A stretch of DNA of 64,000 bases from Sorangium cellulosum So0157-2 (lineage in GTDB: Bacteria > Myxococcota_A > Polyangia > Polyangiales > Polyangiaceae): NCBI RefSeq assembly GCF_000418325.1, contig NC_021658.1, positions 9,624,001-9,688,000 of the forward strand. The letters run 5' to 3'. The translations under genes and the position numbers were made by a program. Positions 28,344 to 37,374 of the stretch are shown piece after piece. The notes under the pieces were generated by a model, which worked only from the letters and a program-made list of their open reading frames with translations, did not search any database and was not told where the DNA came from. The stretch's first letter is position 1, and every line of letters begins with the position of its first letter.

Positions 28344-29492
28344 ATGCGAACTACAAATCTCCGCTCCGTCCCGAGGGATATCGCTCGTTCGTCGGGTCTC
28401 CTCTGGATTCCCATCCTCTGGATTCCCCTCCTCCCTGCCTGCGCCGGACTCGAGTCCTCGCCGCCCGCGGCGTGCGCGCCCGGCGAGGAGCTCTTCCGGG
28501 GCCGGTGCGTCCACCCCGCCGCCCGCTACGAGCCTGAAGAGCGCATCGACCGGGACAACGTCGTCGCGTTCGGCGCGCCGCTCACCCGGCTCCGGCTGCC
28601 GGAGCCGCCGCGCAGCGGCTTCAGGATCATCGCGCCGCCGCGGACCCTCTCGCCCGGCGAGGAGGCGCTGTTCTGCCTCTCGTGGCCCTTCCCTGCCCTC
28701 GTGAACGAGACCGTCCACGCGGCGCGCCTCTACACGACGGCCGGGCTGCACCACAGCAACGTCATCGCCAAGCCGGTGAATCCGTCGTACGGGCCGAACC
28801 CCTACCCGGACTGCCATCCTGGCGCCGACGACGCCTTTGGCGCGCTGCCGGCGGTCATCCCGGACGTCCTCTTCGCGAGCTCCACCCAGGTCGTCGGCGA
28901 CGAGACGCTCGTCTTCCCCGAGGGGATGGGCTTCACCCTGGACACGACCCGCGAGATCGCGACGAGCGTCCACCTGCTCAACGCGTCGGCCGAGCCCGCG
29001 GTCGTCGAGATCGCCTACGACTTCTTCACCATGCCCATGTCGGAGCGCACGGAAGAGCTCGTGCCGTTCGTCATGAACGTGAACGACTTCCTCGTCCCGC
29101 CGCGCACCACCCGGAGCGTCGGCGCCACGTGCTCGACGTTCGGAGGGAACATCGTGTCTCTCATGCCCCACACGCACCGTTACGCCGAGGCCTTCGACGT
29201 GGATGTCGTCCGCGAGGACGGCGGCGAGGCGCGCGTCTACGAGGGCGGGGCGTTCGACCTGGAGGGCGACATCGAGGTGTACCGGCCGGCGATCGCGCTC
29301 GAGGAGGGCGACTCGCTCCGGTACGCGTGCAGGTTCCGGAACACGTCGGACCACGATCTCACCTTCGGCTTCGGCGACAACGAGATGTGCACGCTGTTCG
29401 GGTACATGTACCCGCCGGAGAAGCAGCTCGCGGCGGTGTCGCTGCGCGACGGAGAGCCGTGCCTCTCGTTCGGCATCGGCGCGCTCCGGTGA
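28344..29492 (+). CDS. Lipoprotein with PHM-like copper monooxygenase fold
   Basis: The 382-residue product starts at ATG 28344. The signal peptide ends in the lipobox LLPACAG. Two jelly-roll-like halves follow: the first contains TAGLHHSNVIAKP, the second MPHTHRYAEAFDV and FGFGDNEMCTLFGYMYPPE. The paired HxH and the late Met in a D-N-E-M motif match the copper-B site of ascorbate-dependent peptidylglycine/dopamine monooxygenases. The first half offers only HH as a possible copper-A site, so activity is uncertain. Such lipoproteins are frequent in myxobacteria and may be redox enzymes or copper-binding surface proteins. No partner gene is adjacent. Confidence 0.7.
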   Translation: MRTTNLRSVPRDIARSSGLLWIPILWIPLLPACAGLESSPPAACAPGEELFRGRCVHPAARYEPEERIDRDNVVAFGAPLTRLRLPEPPRSGFRIIAPPRTLSPGEEALFCLSWPFPALVNETVHAARLYTTAGLHHSNVIAKPVNPSYGPNPYPDCHPGADDAFGALPAVIPDVLFASSTQVVGDETLVFPEGMGFTLDTTREIATSVHLLNASAEPAVVEIAYDFFTMPMSERTEELVPFVMNVNDFLVPPRTTRSVGATCSTFGGNIVSLMPHTHRYAEAFDVDVVREDGGEARVYEGGAFDLEGDIEVYRPAIALEEGDSLRYACRFRNTSDHDLTFGFGDNEMCTLFGYMYPPEKQLAAVSLRDGEPCLSFGIGALR

Positions 29493-29632
29493 GGCGCTGC
29501 CGCCGGCCGGCCGCTGCTCGTCGCTGACGGGAGCGGCGCTCCGCGGGCGCGCGCCTGGGCCCGGTCCGGCGGCGCGCCGCCGGGCGCCGGTCGCTCGCCA
29601 TGGGACTCGGTTCGCGGTAGTACATCCGGACC

Positions 29633-31213
29633 GTGCGCACCTTCAACATCGCCGGCCCCTGCCGCCCGGACCGACACTACATGATCCCTGCGGGGCGACG
29701 GTTGCCGGGCTTCGGCGCGCTGGTGGACAAGCAGGCGTACTTCGTCGTCCATGCCCCGCGACAGACGGGCAAGACCACCACGATGAAGGCGCTCGCCCGG
29801 CGTCTCACCGAGGAGGGGCGTTATGCGGCGCTGCACTTCTCCTGCGAGACGGCGCGCGCCTTCCCCGAGGACGTCGAGCAGGCGGTGAAGGGGATATGGC
29901 TCGCGATCGAGGGCGCCGCTCGCCTGTCGCTCCCACCGGAGCTCCGGCCGCCGGCGCCGATCGAGGTGCCCGCGGCCGGCTACCTCCAGACCCAGCTCAC
30001 GCGCTGGGCGGAGGCGTGTCCCCGCCCGCTGGTGCTCGTGTTCGACGAGATCGACGCGCTGACCGGCAGCAGCTTGATCTCCGTCCTGAGCCAGCTCCGC
30101 GCCGGCTTTCCGGACCGCCCGGTCGCCTTTCCGTGGTCGCTGGTGCTCTGCGGGGCGCGCGATGTCCGCGACTACAAGGCCGCGAGCGGCGGAGGCCCGG
30201 TGCGGATGGGCTCGTCGAGCCCGTTCAACATCAAGGAAGAGTCGCTCCGGCTCGGCGATTTCACGGAGGCGGAGGTCCCCGAGCTGTACGGACAGCACAC
30301 CGCCGAGACGGGGCAGCCCTTCGCCGAGGAGGCGCTCGCGCGGGCGTTCGCGCTCGCGCAGGGGCAGCCGTGGCTGACGAACGCGCTGGCGCGGGAGGTG
30401 GTCGAGAAGATCCAGGTCCCGGGGGACCAGCCGATCACGGCCGCTCACATCGAGGCCGCGAAGGAGCGCGTCATCCTGGCGCGGGCCACGCACCTCGACT
30501 CGCTGCTCGCGCGCCTCGAGGAGGAGCGCGTGCGCCGCGTCATCGAGCCCGTGCTCGCCGGAGAGCTGACCGGGGGAAAGACGTTCGACGCGGACTTCGA
30601 GCACGCCGTCGATCTCGGCCTGGTCGCCCCGGATCTGCCGGTGCGCATCGCCAACCCCATCTACCGCGAGATCATCCTGCGCGTGCTCGCGAGCCCGGCC
30701 GAGGCGGCGATCGACGCCGAGCCGCATCGCTACAAAGCGCCGGACGGGCGCCTCGACGTGGACCGGCTGCTCCGCGGCTTCGCCGAGTTCTGGCGGCAGC
30801 ACGGCGAGCTCGTGGTGGAGCGCGTGGATTACCAGGAGGCGGCGCCGCAGCTCGTCTTGATGGCATTCCTGCACCGCGTGGTGAACGGGGGCGGCGTCGT
30901 CGACCGCGAGGTCGGCGTGGGACGCAAGCGGATCGACGTGCTCGTCCGGTGGCCCTACGTCGACGCCGCTGGCCTGCGCGCCGAGCAGCGCGTGGCGCTC
31001 GAGATCAAGGTGTGGCGCGACCGGGACAAGAAGGGAGATCCGCTGCGGGAGGGGCTCGGCCAGCTCGACGAGTACCTGCGCCGGCTCGGGCTCGACGAGG
31101 GGGTGCTGGCGATCTTCGATTGCAGGAGCGCGGCGGGGGCGATCGAGGAACGGACGCGGTTCGAGGAGGCGAGGACGCCGGCGGGGCGGCGGGTGACGGT
31201 GCTGCGGGGGTAG
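29633..31213 (+). CDS. AAA-type ATPase with C-terminal PD-(D/E)XK-like domain
   Basis: The 526-residue product starts at GTG 29633. The Walker A motif is APRQTGKTTT (residues 41-50) and Walker B is LVLVFDEIDAL (about 132-142), with a sensor-like LVLCGARDVRDY. This is followed by a helical lid and winged-helix-like region (about 200-330). The last ~150 residues end in GRKRIDVLVRW and ALEIKVWRD, the spacing of a PD-(D/E)XK nuclease core (D then E-x-K). This combination is known from archaeal-type and myxobacterial AAA ATPases of uncertain, often mobile or defence-related, function. It is solitary, next to the decayed IS-rich region. Confidence 0.75.
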   Translation: MRTFNIAGPCRPDRHYMIPAGRRLPGFGALVDKQAYFVVHAPRQTGKTTTMKALARRLTEEGRYAALHFSCETARAFPEDVEQAVKGIWLAIEGAARLSLPPELRPPAPIEVPAAGYLQTQLTRWAEACPRPLVLVFDEIDALTGSSLISVLSQLRAGFPDRPVAFPWSLVLCGARDVRDYKAASGGGPVRMGSSSPFNIKEESLRLGDFTEAEVPELYGQHTAETGQPFAEEALARAFALAQGQPWLTNALAREVVEKIQVPGDQPITAAHIEAAKERVILARATHLDSLLARLEEERVRRVIEPVLAGELTGGKTFDADFEHAVDLGLVAPDLPVRIANPIYREIILRVLASPAEAAIDAEPHRYKAPDGRLDVDRLLRGFAEFWRQHGELVVERVDYQEAAPQLVLMAFLHRVVNGGGVVDREVGVGRKRIDVLVRWPYVDAAGLRAEQRVALEIKVWRDRDKKGDPLREGLGQLDEYLRRLGLDEGVLAIFDCRSAAGAIEERTRFEEARTPAGRRVTVLRG

Positions 31214-32085
31214 GCGCGTCGAGAGGGATGGGGTGAGGCACGCGAGCGGGGGAGTTGCCGGGCGAGCGGGGGCGGTTCGGCTCGGGTAGCCACCACGGCC
31301 ATGGGGCCTGGCAGGCGCGCGAAGGTCACGCAGACCGTCAGCGCCGTCAGCCGGTCACGGTCGCCTCGATGCTCGCGGAAGCCTGCTGCGACGCGGCGCA
31401 CGACCTGCCGGTGCAGCCAAGGCAGCGAGGCGAAACGTCCTCCTTCTACGCTCGCCCTATCGCATCGGCGGTAGAAATATTTCGTCCAGGCTCTTGCGAA
31501 CGAGATGCGGTTGCAACTCTTCTGGCGCCCTGGCTATGCTGGCGTCCAGCCGGAGGTCGTCGGGTCGATGCCGAGTACACCGGGACAGTCTCGGCAAGCT
31601 CGTCGATCGCCTGGAACATCCGGCGCTGGATCCATCGATCGGGAAAACGTTCAAAGACGTGCTCACCGGCATCCCCCCACGCATCCAGGCGCCGGCTGGT
31701 CGAGCTGCTGCGGCCGCCGCCCGGAGACACCATGAAGATCGTGCGCTTCAAAGGATGGCCCCCTGAACACGGTCCCGTCTATCAGGTCGACGAGGTCCGG
31801 TGCATCGGCGCGATGGACGCCGCTGCCCGAGAGCGCCTAGCGCCAATGCCGGTCAGTCAGGGGAAAAGCTACATGAATTCATAGGTTTGTGGGTGATGTA
31901 GACCCGCGACGAGCGGTGCGGCTTCCCGTCACCCCCATCCGGGGACACGAGCGTGTTCATGGCGCCGCGGCCGAGCGTCAGCAGGAGCCGATCGAGGTCG
32001 ATGCTATCTCGCGCACTTGACGAGCTTCTTGGGCGGGCGAGAGGCGCAGCGGCAAAAGCGGTGCGATCGCCGGAATAAGCTAAGT
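31214..32085. other. Decayed region upstream of the IS4 remnant
   Basis: No complete gene is evident. A plus-strand stretch near 31580-31690 reads RDSLGKLVDRLEHPALD and SIGKTFKDVLTGIPPRIQ, which looks like genuine protein. A possible 50-codon gene runs 31732-31884 (MKIVRFKGWPPEHGPVY, with GGAG eight bases upstream). On the minus strand, 31890-32015 reads DLDRLLLTLGRGAMNTLVSP. These appear to be fragments of unidentified genes broken before or by the insertion of the IS4-type element. Confidence 0.35.
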
Positions 32086-32706
32086 ATGGCTTTCCGCGAT
32101 GCGCTGCTCGCTGCCGCCGACTACGTCGGCCCGGCTCACGTCGACAACATCTGCAAGCACTTGCCGGCCGAGTGGATCGAGCAGGCGCTCGCCGCGACCG
32201 GTACTGCTACGCTGCGGCGTCGACGCCTGCCTGCCGAGCAGGTTATCTGGCTTGTGCTGGGCATGGCACTCATGCGTGATCGGCCGATCGAGGAGGTCGT
32301 CACCAAGCTGGATCTTGCTCTGCCCGGTGCGAACGGGGCGATCGCCCGCAGCGCCATTCCCCAGGCGCGCGCTCGGCTGCGCGACGAGCCGATGCAGTGG
32401 CTGTTTGAGCGCAGTGCCCTGGCCTGGTCGACCCAGAGCGCCGACGCGAATCGCTACCGCGGCCTGGCCGTATACGGCATCGATGGCACGACGCTGCGCG
32501 TGGCCGACACGCCGGACAACCGTGCCGAATTTGGCGGCGCTTCGAGCTCACGCCGTGACAGCGGCTACCCCGGCCTGCCCCGAGGGCAGCCGGGCGGGCG
32601 CGGCTCCTCCTCACCGCACCTTGTTGTTTCTCACCGCACCTTCGTTTGCCTTGCTCGCCGGCAGCGCGCGACCTCGGCCGGTCCACCTCCGTCGCGGCGT
32701 CGCGGC
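32086..32706 (+). pseudogene. Truncated IS4-family transposase
   Basis: From ATG 32086 the N-terminal IS4 domain ([39 protein letters not shown]) and the start of the DDE domain with its first Asp (RGLAVYGIDGTTLRVADTPD) are intact. Homology ends near 32570, just after the SSSRRDSGYP motif. The remaining frame to 32706 is unrelated, and the second Asp and the Glu of the DDE triad are missing. The protein cannot transpose. The downstream part must have been deleted, since no IS4-like sequence resumes before the next gene. Confidence 0.85.
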
Positions 32707-32945
32707 ACCACGTGATCTCCACGGCGCGGCGGGTCCCGGCGGCGCGAGCGTGGGAGGAGGTGTCGCGGAGAGGCCCTTGAAAGGAGCGCCCCGAAAAGAA
32801 AATGCATTCCGGCCGTCGCGGGACGGCAAATTCATCGAGGACTCCGGAATGCGTAGCATTGGCAGATCTGGCCGCTTGAGCCTCACGACTCGCTTGACGC
32901 GTCCACCTTCCTGGCCTCGGAATGGCGGCGGGAGTGATGACGACG

Positions 32946-34082
32946 ATGAGCAAGAATCACGTGGCCGCGGCGCGGCGTGCGAAGAGAAAGCATGAGAAGG
33001 AGCAGAAGCGGAAGAAGAGGCCACCCCACAAGCCACTCGGGGTGAGCACGCGCCGGGCGGTCGCGACGTCCGCCCCTACACTCCGGTGGCAGCCTGAAAT
33101 CCAAGGCATCGAGGGCCTCGCGGCGCTTGCACAAATCCCGTTCTACGAGGCGGCGCGCATGGCAGACGGCGTTGCACGCGCGCATGGGGCATCGCGTCCG
33201 CTGTTCCATGCGGTCTGGACGCGCGAGAGGGTATGCGCGCTGGAGACCTCCGCGCTCGTGGCTCGGCTCGAGCAGCTCGGTATCCGGGTGGACCACGACA
33301 GGTTCATCGCGGAGACGCCGCGGTTCGGCTCCGCCGTGCGGTGGGCTCGTGAGACGTGGCTCCCGCTCGCTCCGCCTCAGGCCGACGTGCATGCGCGCGA
33401 CTTCGTCGCCCTTGCCGCGTGCGAGCTCTGGCGGCGCTGGCGCCCTGAACCGCCGTCGCAGGAGTCGCTGCACGAGCTGCTGTTGCTCGGTGAGGATCAC
33501 GCGGATCGTCATGACGACGTCGCGGCGACGGAGCGCCGGATCCGCTTCTGGACGTGTCTCCGGCCGCTGCTCATGCCCGAGCTGCGGACCACGAGCGCCG
33601 CGGGCGAGCAGCTCCTCGGGGTCGACGCCAGCGTCCTCTTCAACTGGGCGTCCGACTTCTCGATGGCGGCCACGTATGCGGCGACGCAGGACGCGGCGCT
33701 CGGGCGTCGTGCGGCAGAGGTGCAAGGAGAAATCCTCACCCAGTTCACCGCGGAAGCGGATTCGTGGAGGCTGCCTCTCGTCTGCGATCGTGCCGAGGTG
33801 CTGTACGTGACGGGGGAGCGAACCGAGGCGGAGCGCATCCTGCGCGAGCAGATCGAGACGCACCCCACGAGCGCCGGAGCCTACGTCACGCTGGCCGAGC
33901 TCTGGGCCCCTCACGGAAGCAAGGATCGCGAGGCGATCACCCGCTCGCTCGCGCTCCTGGCTCAGGCCTCCGCGCGACCCGTCGAGGACGCCGCCGACTG
34001 GGATCTCGCCGCCCGCATCAAGGCGTTGCGGGCGCAGCTCCGGGCGTGCGGCGGTGACGCCCGCAAGTCAGCCACGGTGTAG
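32946..34082 (+). CDS. Hypothetical protein with basic N-terminus and TPR-like helices
   Basis: The product is 378 residues from ATG 32946 (GGGAG eight bases upstream); in-frame ATGs at 32922 and 32937 are alternatives. The first 30 residues are strongly basic (ARRAKRKHEKEQKRKKRPPH), suggesting nucleic-acid or ribosome contact. The rest is helical. The C-terminal part has tetratricopeptide-like pairs (CDRAEVLYVTGERTEAERIL, AYVTLAELWAPHGSKDRE). No family with a known role was recognised. The region before it (32707-32945) holds no gene. Confidence 0.6.
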   Translation: MSKNHVAAARRAKRKHEKEQKRKKRPPHKPLGVSTRRAVATSAPTLRWQPEIQGIEGLAALAQIPFYEAARMADGVARAHGASRPLFHAVWTRERVCALETSALVARLEQLGIRVDHDRFIAETPRFGSAVRWARETWLPLAPPQADVHARDFVALAACELWRRWRPEPPSQESLHELLLLGEDHADRHDDVAATERRIRFWTCLRPLLMPELRTTSAAGEQLLGVDASVLFNWASDFSMAATYAATQDAALGRRAAEVQGEILTQFTAEADSWRLPLVCDRAEVLYVTGERTEAERILREQIETHPTSAGAYVTLAELWAPHGSKDREAITRSLALLAQASARPVEDAADWDLAARIKALRAQLRACGGDARKSATV

Positions 34083-34171
34083 GCAGCGCATCTACCGCGG
34101 CGCTGCGCCGAGGTCGTGCGTTGTCCGGCGGTGAGCTCGCCGCGCGGGCGCGCGCGGCGCGAGCCAGGCCT

Positions 34172-34867
34172 TCAGGCCGGCCGCAGGTGGTCGAGGACCT
34201 CCATCCATGCGAAGAGCGAGGCGCGTACCCGCGCCAGCAGCCCCGCGATCTGGTCGTCCGGGGGCTCGTCTGCCTCGCGCTCGGGATCATCCCACCGTCG
34301 AGGGAGGTCGATCGCCTGCCACGCGGAGAGCTCGACGTCGCTCAACCGCAGCTCGCCCGCCGGGCTGCACACGAGACGCACGGTCGGATCGCCCTGCCAG
34401 GCGAGGAGCGCGAGGCGCCCGTCGCCGTCCAGATCCATCACCTCGTCGGGGAGGAGGCGCTCGACCCGTTCGAGGCGCCCCAGGGCCTCCCGTGCCCAGC
34501 GGGACCAAGCTTCCTTGCCCGGCATCGGCAGCGCCTTACCGAAGGGCGCGCGCGCGCTCAGCGTCACGTCGACGCGGAGCCACGGGCGCTCCGTCTCGAG
34601 GTCTTCGCCACCGCGCCCGAGCAGCTCCGTGAGCATGTCTTCCTCGCAGGTCCGACCCCGCGCCGTCAGGAGCGGGCACCAGCGCCAGGACAGGGCCGCA
34701 GAGACGCAGAAGGGTTCGGTCTGCTGGCCGCCGAGCGGCTCGACGTGGATCTTGAAACGCCGCTCCGCGGACCGGAGATCGAGCGTCTCCACCTCGAAGC
34801 CGAGCACGGACAGACGGGATGCCGCGAGCGCGTGACGCCAGGTGTTCCTGAAGTCGTCGAAATCCAT
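34172..34867 (-). CDS. Hypothetical cytoplasmic protein
   Basis: The 231-residue product starts at ATG 34867 (MDFDDFRNTWRHALAASRL). It has no signal peptide or membrane segment. It is rich in Trp, Asp and Arg, with FKIHVEPLGGQQTEPFCVSA, DLETERPWLRVDVTLSA and DDQIAGLLARVRASLFAWME. The start looks complete, because the N-terminus has the form of a full-length small myxobacterial protein. The end of the IS1380-type element lies about 30 bases upstream, so its native promoter has probably been replaced. The function is unknown. Confidence 0.6.
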   Translation of the reverse strand: MDFDDFRNTWRHALAASRLSVLGFEVETLDLRSAERRFKIHVEPLGGQQTEPFCVSAALSWRWCPLLTARGRTCEEDMLTELLGRGGEDLETERPWLRVDVTLSARAPFGKALPMPGKEAWSRWAREALGRLERVERLLPDEVMDLDGDGRLALLAWQGDPTVRLVCSPAGELRLSDVELSAWQAIDLPRRWDDPEREADEPPDDQIAGLLARVRASLFAWMEVLDHLRPA

Positions 34868-34898
34868 GAGCACCGCATAGACGCGGCGCGCTCCGGAC

Positions 34899-36556
34899 TC
34901 AACGTACATTTCGCGCCTACGGGGCGCGAGTGGGCCGAGGGCAATGCGCGAGCGGTGTTCGGTTGAAGAAATGCGGTATCGATTACAATCAGGCGCGTCC
35001 AGAGCGTCAGGAAGACACACGTCCCCCTTACCCCCACGATGATTTTCGGCTGGTTCCGGGCTCAATTCAGCCAGCGGGCGAGCTGCGAGCGCTCCGGCAC
35101 GTGCAGCTTCGTGCCCCGAGCCGAGCGGGCCAACCGTCCCGGCACGAGGATCAGCGCGCGGCGCAGCCACGGCGTTCGCCAGCTCGCCAGGTGCGGAACA
35201 TGGTCCAGCACATACCGGCGCATCAGGTTGGCGGTCAGCAGCTTCAGCAGCAGCGCGGCATGATTGGCGTTGAAGCTGTGGCTCGGCACGCGACCGCATC
35301 CCCACCCGTGCTTGAGATCGCCGATGAGCGGCTCGATGCCCGCGCGCAGGTCATACCGCGCCGCGACGTCTTCCGGCGCTTCGACCGGCTCGTTGGTCAA
35401 GAAGACCTGCACCGTGTAGTCGAGGCCCTCCCAGAGGTAGATCTGCTTGCCGTTCTCCCGGTCGCGTGTGCGTACGGCAATCACGCGGACCCCATCCGGC
35501 CAATCGCTGCGCCGGAACGGGACCTCGGCCACCTGCCGCCGGGGACGACCGTCGGCATCCCAGTCGATGGTACGCCATCCGGTAGCGTGTGCGACCATGC
35601 CCACCAGATCGGGGCTCATCCGCGCCTTGGTCAGGAAAAAGCATCCCTTCATGGCAACGGCGTGCATCAAGGCGCTGCAATCCCCCGCGCCATCGATCCG
35701 CACGTAGATGACCGCGCTCGGCGCTGCGGCGCGCGCCCGGTCGATGCACTCCTCGACGAAAGGCACATCGGCTTCGCCAAAGCTCGTGTCGCCAGGTCGC
35801 AGCTTGGCTCCGACGATCGCGTCGACCTCGGCGACCCGCGCCAGGATCGGATGATAGCTCGGCCGGCCGTGATAGCGCGGGTTCGGGCCCGGCAGCGCCC
35901 CCTCCTGCATCCCGAAGAGCGGCTCCACGGTCGTGTCGACGTCGATGTGTACGAACCGGTGCTTTCGGCGCGCAACGAGGGCGAGCCCATGGTCGACGAC
36001 CATGCTGTGCAGCGCTTCGAGCGCTTCCTCGTCGAAGCGGCACAGATCCCGGTAGACGGTATCGATGCTGGGGACGACCCCGCCCGCGAGGCGTACGAAG
36101 AGCGGATCGACGGCGAGCGCCTCGATGCCGAAGACGCGCTCCTCGCCGGCGAGCGCGCTGTCCATCAGCAGGCGCATCTGCGCGGCCATGGGGTAGATCA
36201 CCGAGCGGCCCGTCTTCCGGGAAAAGCTGCGGCTCAGGGCCGCGTCGACGCCGAGCTCGCGGATGAAGGCGCCGAACGGGGCAAGCCCTGCGACCCCCGT
36301 CAGGTTCGTCTCCGTGGGTTTGACGTGGAGTGTGGAAGGGTCTGGCCGCCGGATGCGCTTCTGGTGCCGCCCGTCGCCTTTCCTCTTGAACCCAAGCTGG
36401 CGCCGGCGCACCTTGGAGGTGCTCGGCGTGCGTCTTCGTTTCGTCATAGCAACCGGGACCGGTCGCCACGCCGAGCCTTTCTTTCAAGGCGTTCCGTTTA
36501 CGCCGCCAGCTTTCTCACCCCTCGGAGCGGCTTCGTAGGCGCGAAATCCACGTTGA
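34899..36556 (-). mobile_element. IS1380-type insertion sequence with terminal inverted repeats
   Basis: The stretch 34899-34925 and the reverse complement of 36530-36556 share TCAACGT, a two-base mismatch, ATTTCGCGCCTACG, another mismatch and GC, forming imperfect ~27-bp inverted repeats around the transposase gene. The element is about 1.66 kb. No matching target duplication was found beside the repeats, so the exact ends are uncertain by a few bases. It separates a hypothetical gene from a Cas6 remnant. Confidence 0.65.
35062..36447 (-). CDS. IS1380-family transposase
   Basis: The 461-residue product appears intact. It has a basic Arg/Lys-rich N-terminus (about residues 1-45), then the DDE (DDE_Tnp_1-like) catalytic core: VHIDVDTTVEPLFG (first Asp), VIYVRIDGAGDCSALMHA (second Asp) and DLRAGIEPLIGDLKHGWGCG (Glu within the E-x-x-I-G-D-L-K-x-G motif). 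The C-terminal region is helical and basic (SFNANHAALLLKLLTANLMR). The length is normal for the family, with no stop or frameshift, so the element may still be active. Confidence 0.9.
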   Translation of the reverse strand: MTKRRRTPSTSKVRRRQLGFKRKGDGRHQKRIRRPDPSTLHVKPTETNLTGVAGLAPFGAFIRELGVDAALSRSFSRKTGRSVIYPMAAQMRLLMDSALAGEERVFGIEALAVDPLFVRLAGGVVPSIDTVYRDLCRFDEEALEALHSMVVDHGLALVARRKHRFVHIDVDTTVEPLFGMQEGALPGPNPRYHGRPSYHPILARVAEVDAIVGAKLRPGDTSFGEADVPFVEECIDRARAAAPSAVIYVRIDGAGDCSALMHAVAMKGCFFLTKARMSPDLVGMVAHATGWRTIDWDADGRPRRQVAEVPFRRSDWPDGVRVIAVRTRDRENGKQIYLWEGLDYTVQVFLTNEPVEAPEDVAARYDLRAGIEPLIGDLKHGWGCGRVPSHSFNANHAALLLKLLTANLMRRYVLDHVPHLASWRTPWLRRALILVPGRLARSARGTKLHVPERSQLARWLN

Positions 36557-37046
36557 ATACGCCCGGCAACTCCCCGATTCCCATCGCCCCCTCGACATCG
36601 TCCCCGGCGAGCCAGGAGACGGTCGGCTTCACCTCACCTTCGAGACCCCGGCATGGCTCACGCACAAAGGCCGACTCCACACCGCCGGAGATCTCGACTT
36701 CCGCGCGCTGTTCCGCCACGTCTATCGCCGGCTGACCACGCTCTCGGCGCTCTACGGCGAGCTCCGTCCCGAGGACGAATCGCGCTTCCCGGATCTCGAT
36801 CACCTCGCCGCCTCGGTGCGGACCACGGGCGCGAGCCTCCGCGTCGCCCGATGGGAGCGCCACTCCTGGGAGCGCGACGCCCGTCACCCCATGATGGGAC
36901 TCCTCGGCTCGCTGCGCTTCAAGGGACCGGTCGGCGTCTTCCGTCCTCTCCTGGAGGCCGCAGCGCTCACCCTCATCGGCAAGTGCACGAGCCATGGCCT
37001 GGGGCGGCTCCACGTCGACGCCCCCGACCCCTCCCCGCCTCGCTGA
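36557..37046 (+). pseudogene. cas6: C-terminal remnant of Cas6 CRISPR endoribonuclease
   Basis: Reading from the IS edge to TGA 37044-37046 gives about 163 residues matching the C-terminal RAMP domain of Cas6: LHLTFETPAWLTHKGRL, DFRALFRHVYRRLTTLSALYG, ASLRVARWERHSW, MMGLLGSLRFKG, and the Gly-rich end FRPLLEAAALTLIGK then TSHGLGRLHV. Cas6 cuts pre-crRNA at the repeat. The N-terminal half, including the usual catalytic His region, is absent, and the frame has no usable start codon before 36816. The break coincides with the inverted repeat of the IS1380-type element. No other cas gene or CRISPR array is visible in the window. Confidence 0.8.
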
Positions 37047-37374
37047 CGCCGGCCGCGACAGCCTTGATTCCGTCCCACCGACGAATCGCGGCGACCCCGG
37101 CCTCCCATCGCTGAAGCGCCTCGGGCCGCCCCTGCATGTTTCCTGGACAAGGCGGGCGCCGTTCCTCGGCACGCCTCCGGCACGCCTCCGGCACGCCTCC
37201 AAGCAGGCGCCGACGGACAGATATTTGTGTTCCAAAACACAAATATCTCACAAAAACCATGTACCAAGTTTGCACAATCATGAACAAACGATACACACTA
37301 GTGCACTCTCCGGGCATCCGGTGAGCTAAACAACATTCACCTTCGCTCGAAGGTCCACGTTCAGGAGATTCACC
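37047..37374. other. Intergenic region behind the Cas6 remnant
   Basis: These 328 bases hold no gene. They contain an 11-bp unit (GGCACGCCTCC) repeated three times at 37168-37200, which is not a CRISPR array because it lacks spacers, then an abrupt AT-rich segment (37215-37330) with a perfect palindrome. The promoter of the following lipoprotein gene probably lies in the AT-rich part. Confidence 0.5.
37219..37248. promoter_or_regulatory. Perfect AT-rich palindrome (13-bp arms, 4-base loop)
   Basis: AGATATTTGTGTT, then CCAA, then the exact reverse complement AACACAAATATCT. Such an AT-rich perfect dyad is striking in this genome. It lies 127 bases upstream of a lipoprotein start and could be an operator, a protein-binding site of a former mobile element, or a hairpin in RNA. 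Confidence 0.55.

Noticed and set aside
31446-31751. Minus-strand 101-codon frame in the decayed region
   Set aside because: No motif or ribosome-binding site; the plus strand of the same stretch reads more protein-like.
37168-37200. Three 11-bp direct repeats near the Cas6 remnant as a CRISPR array
   Set aside because: Repeats are adjacent, with no spacers, and far too short; only a simple tandem repeat.
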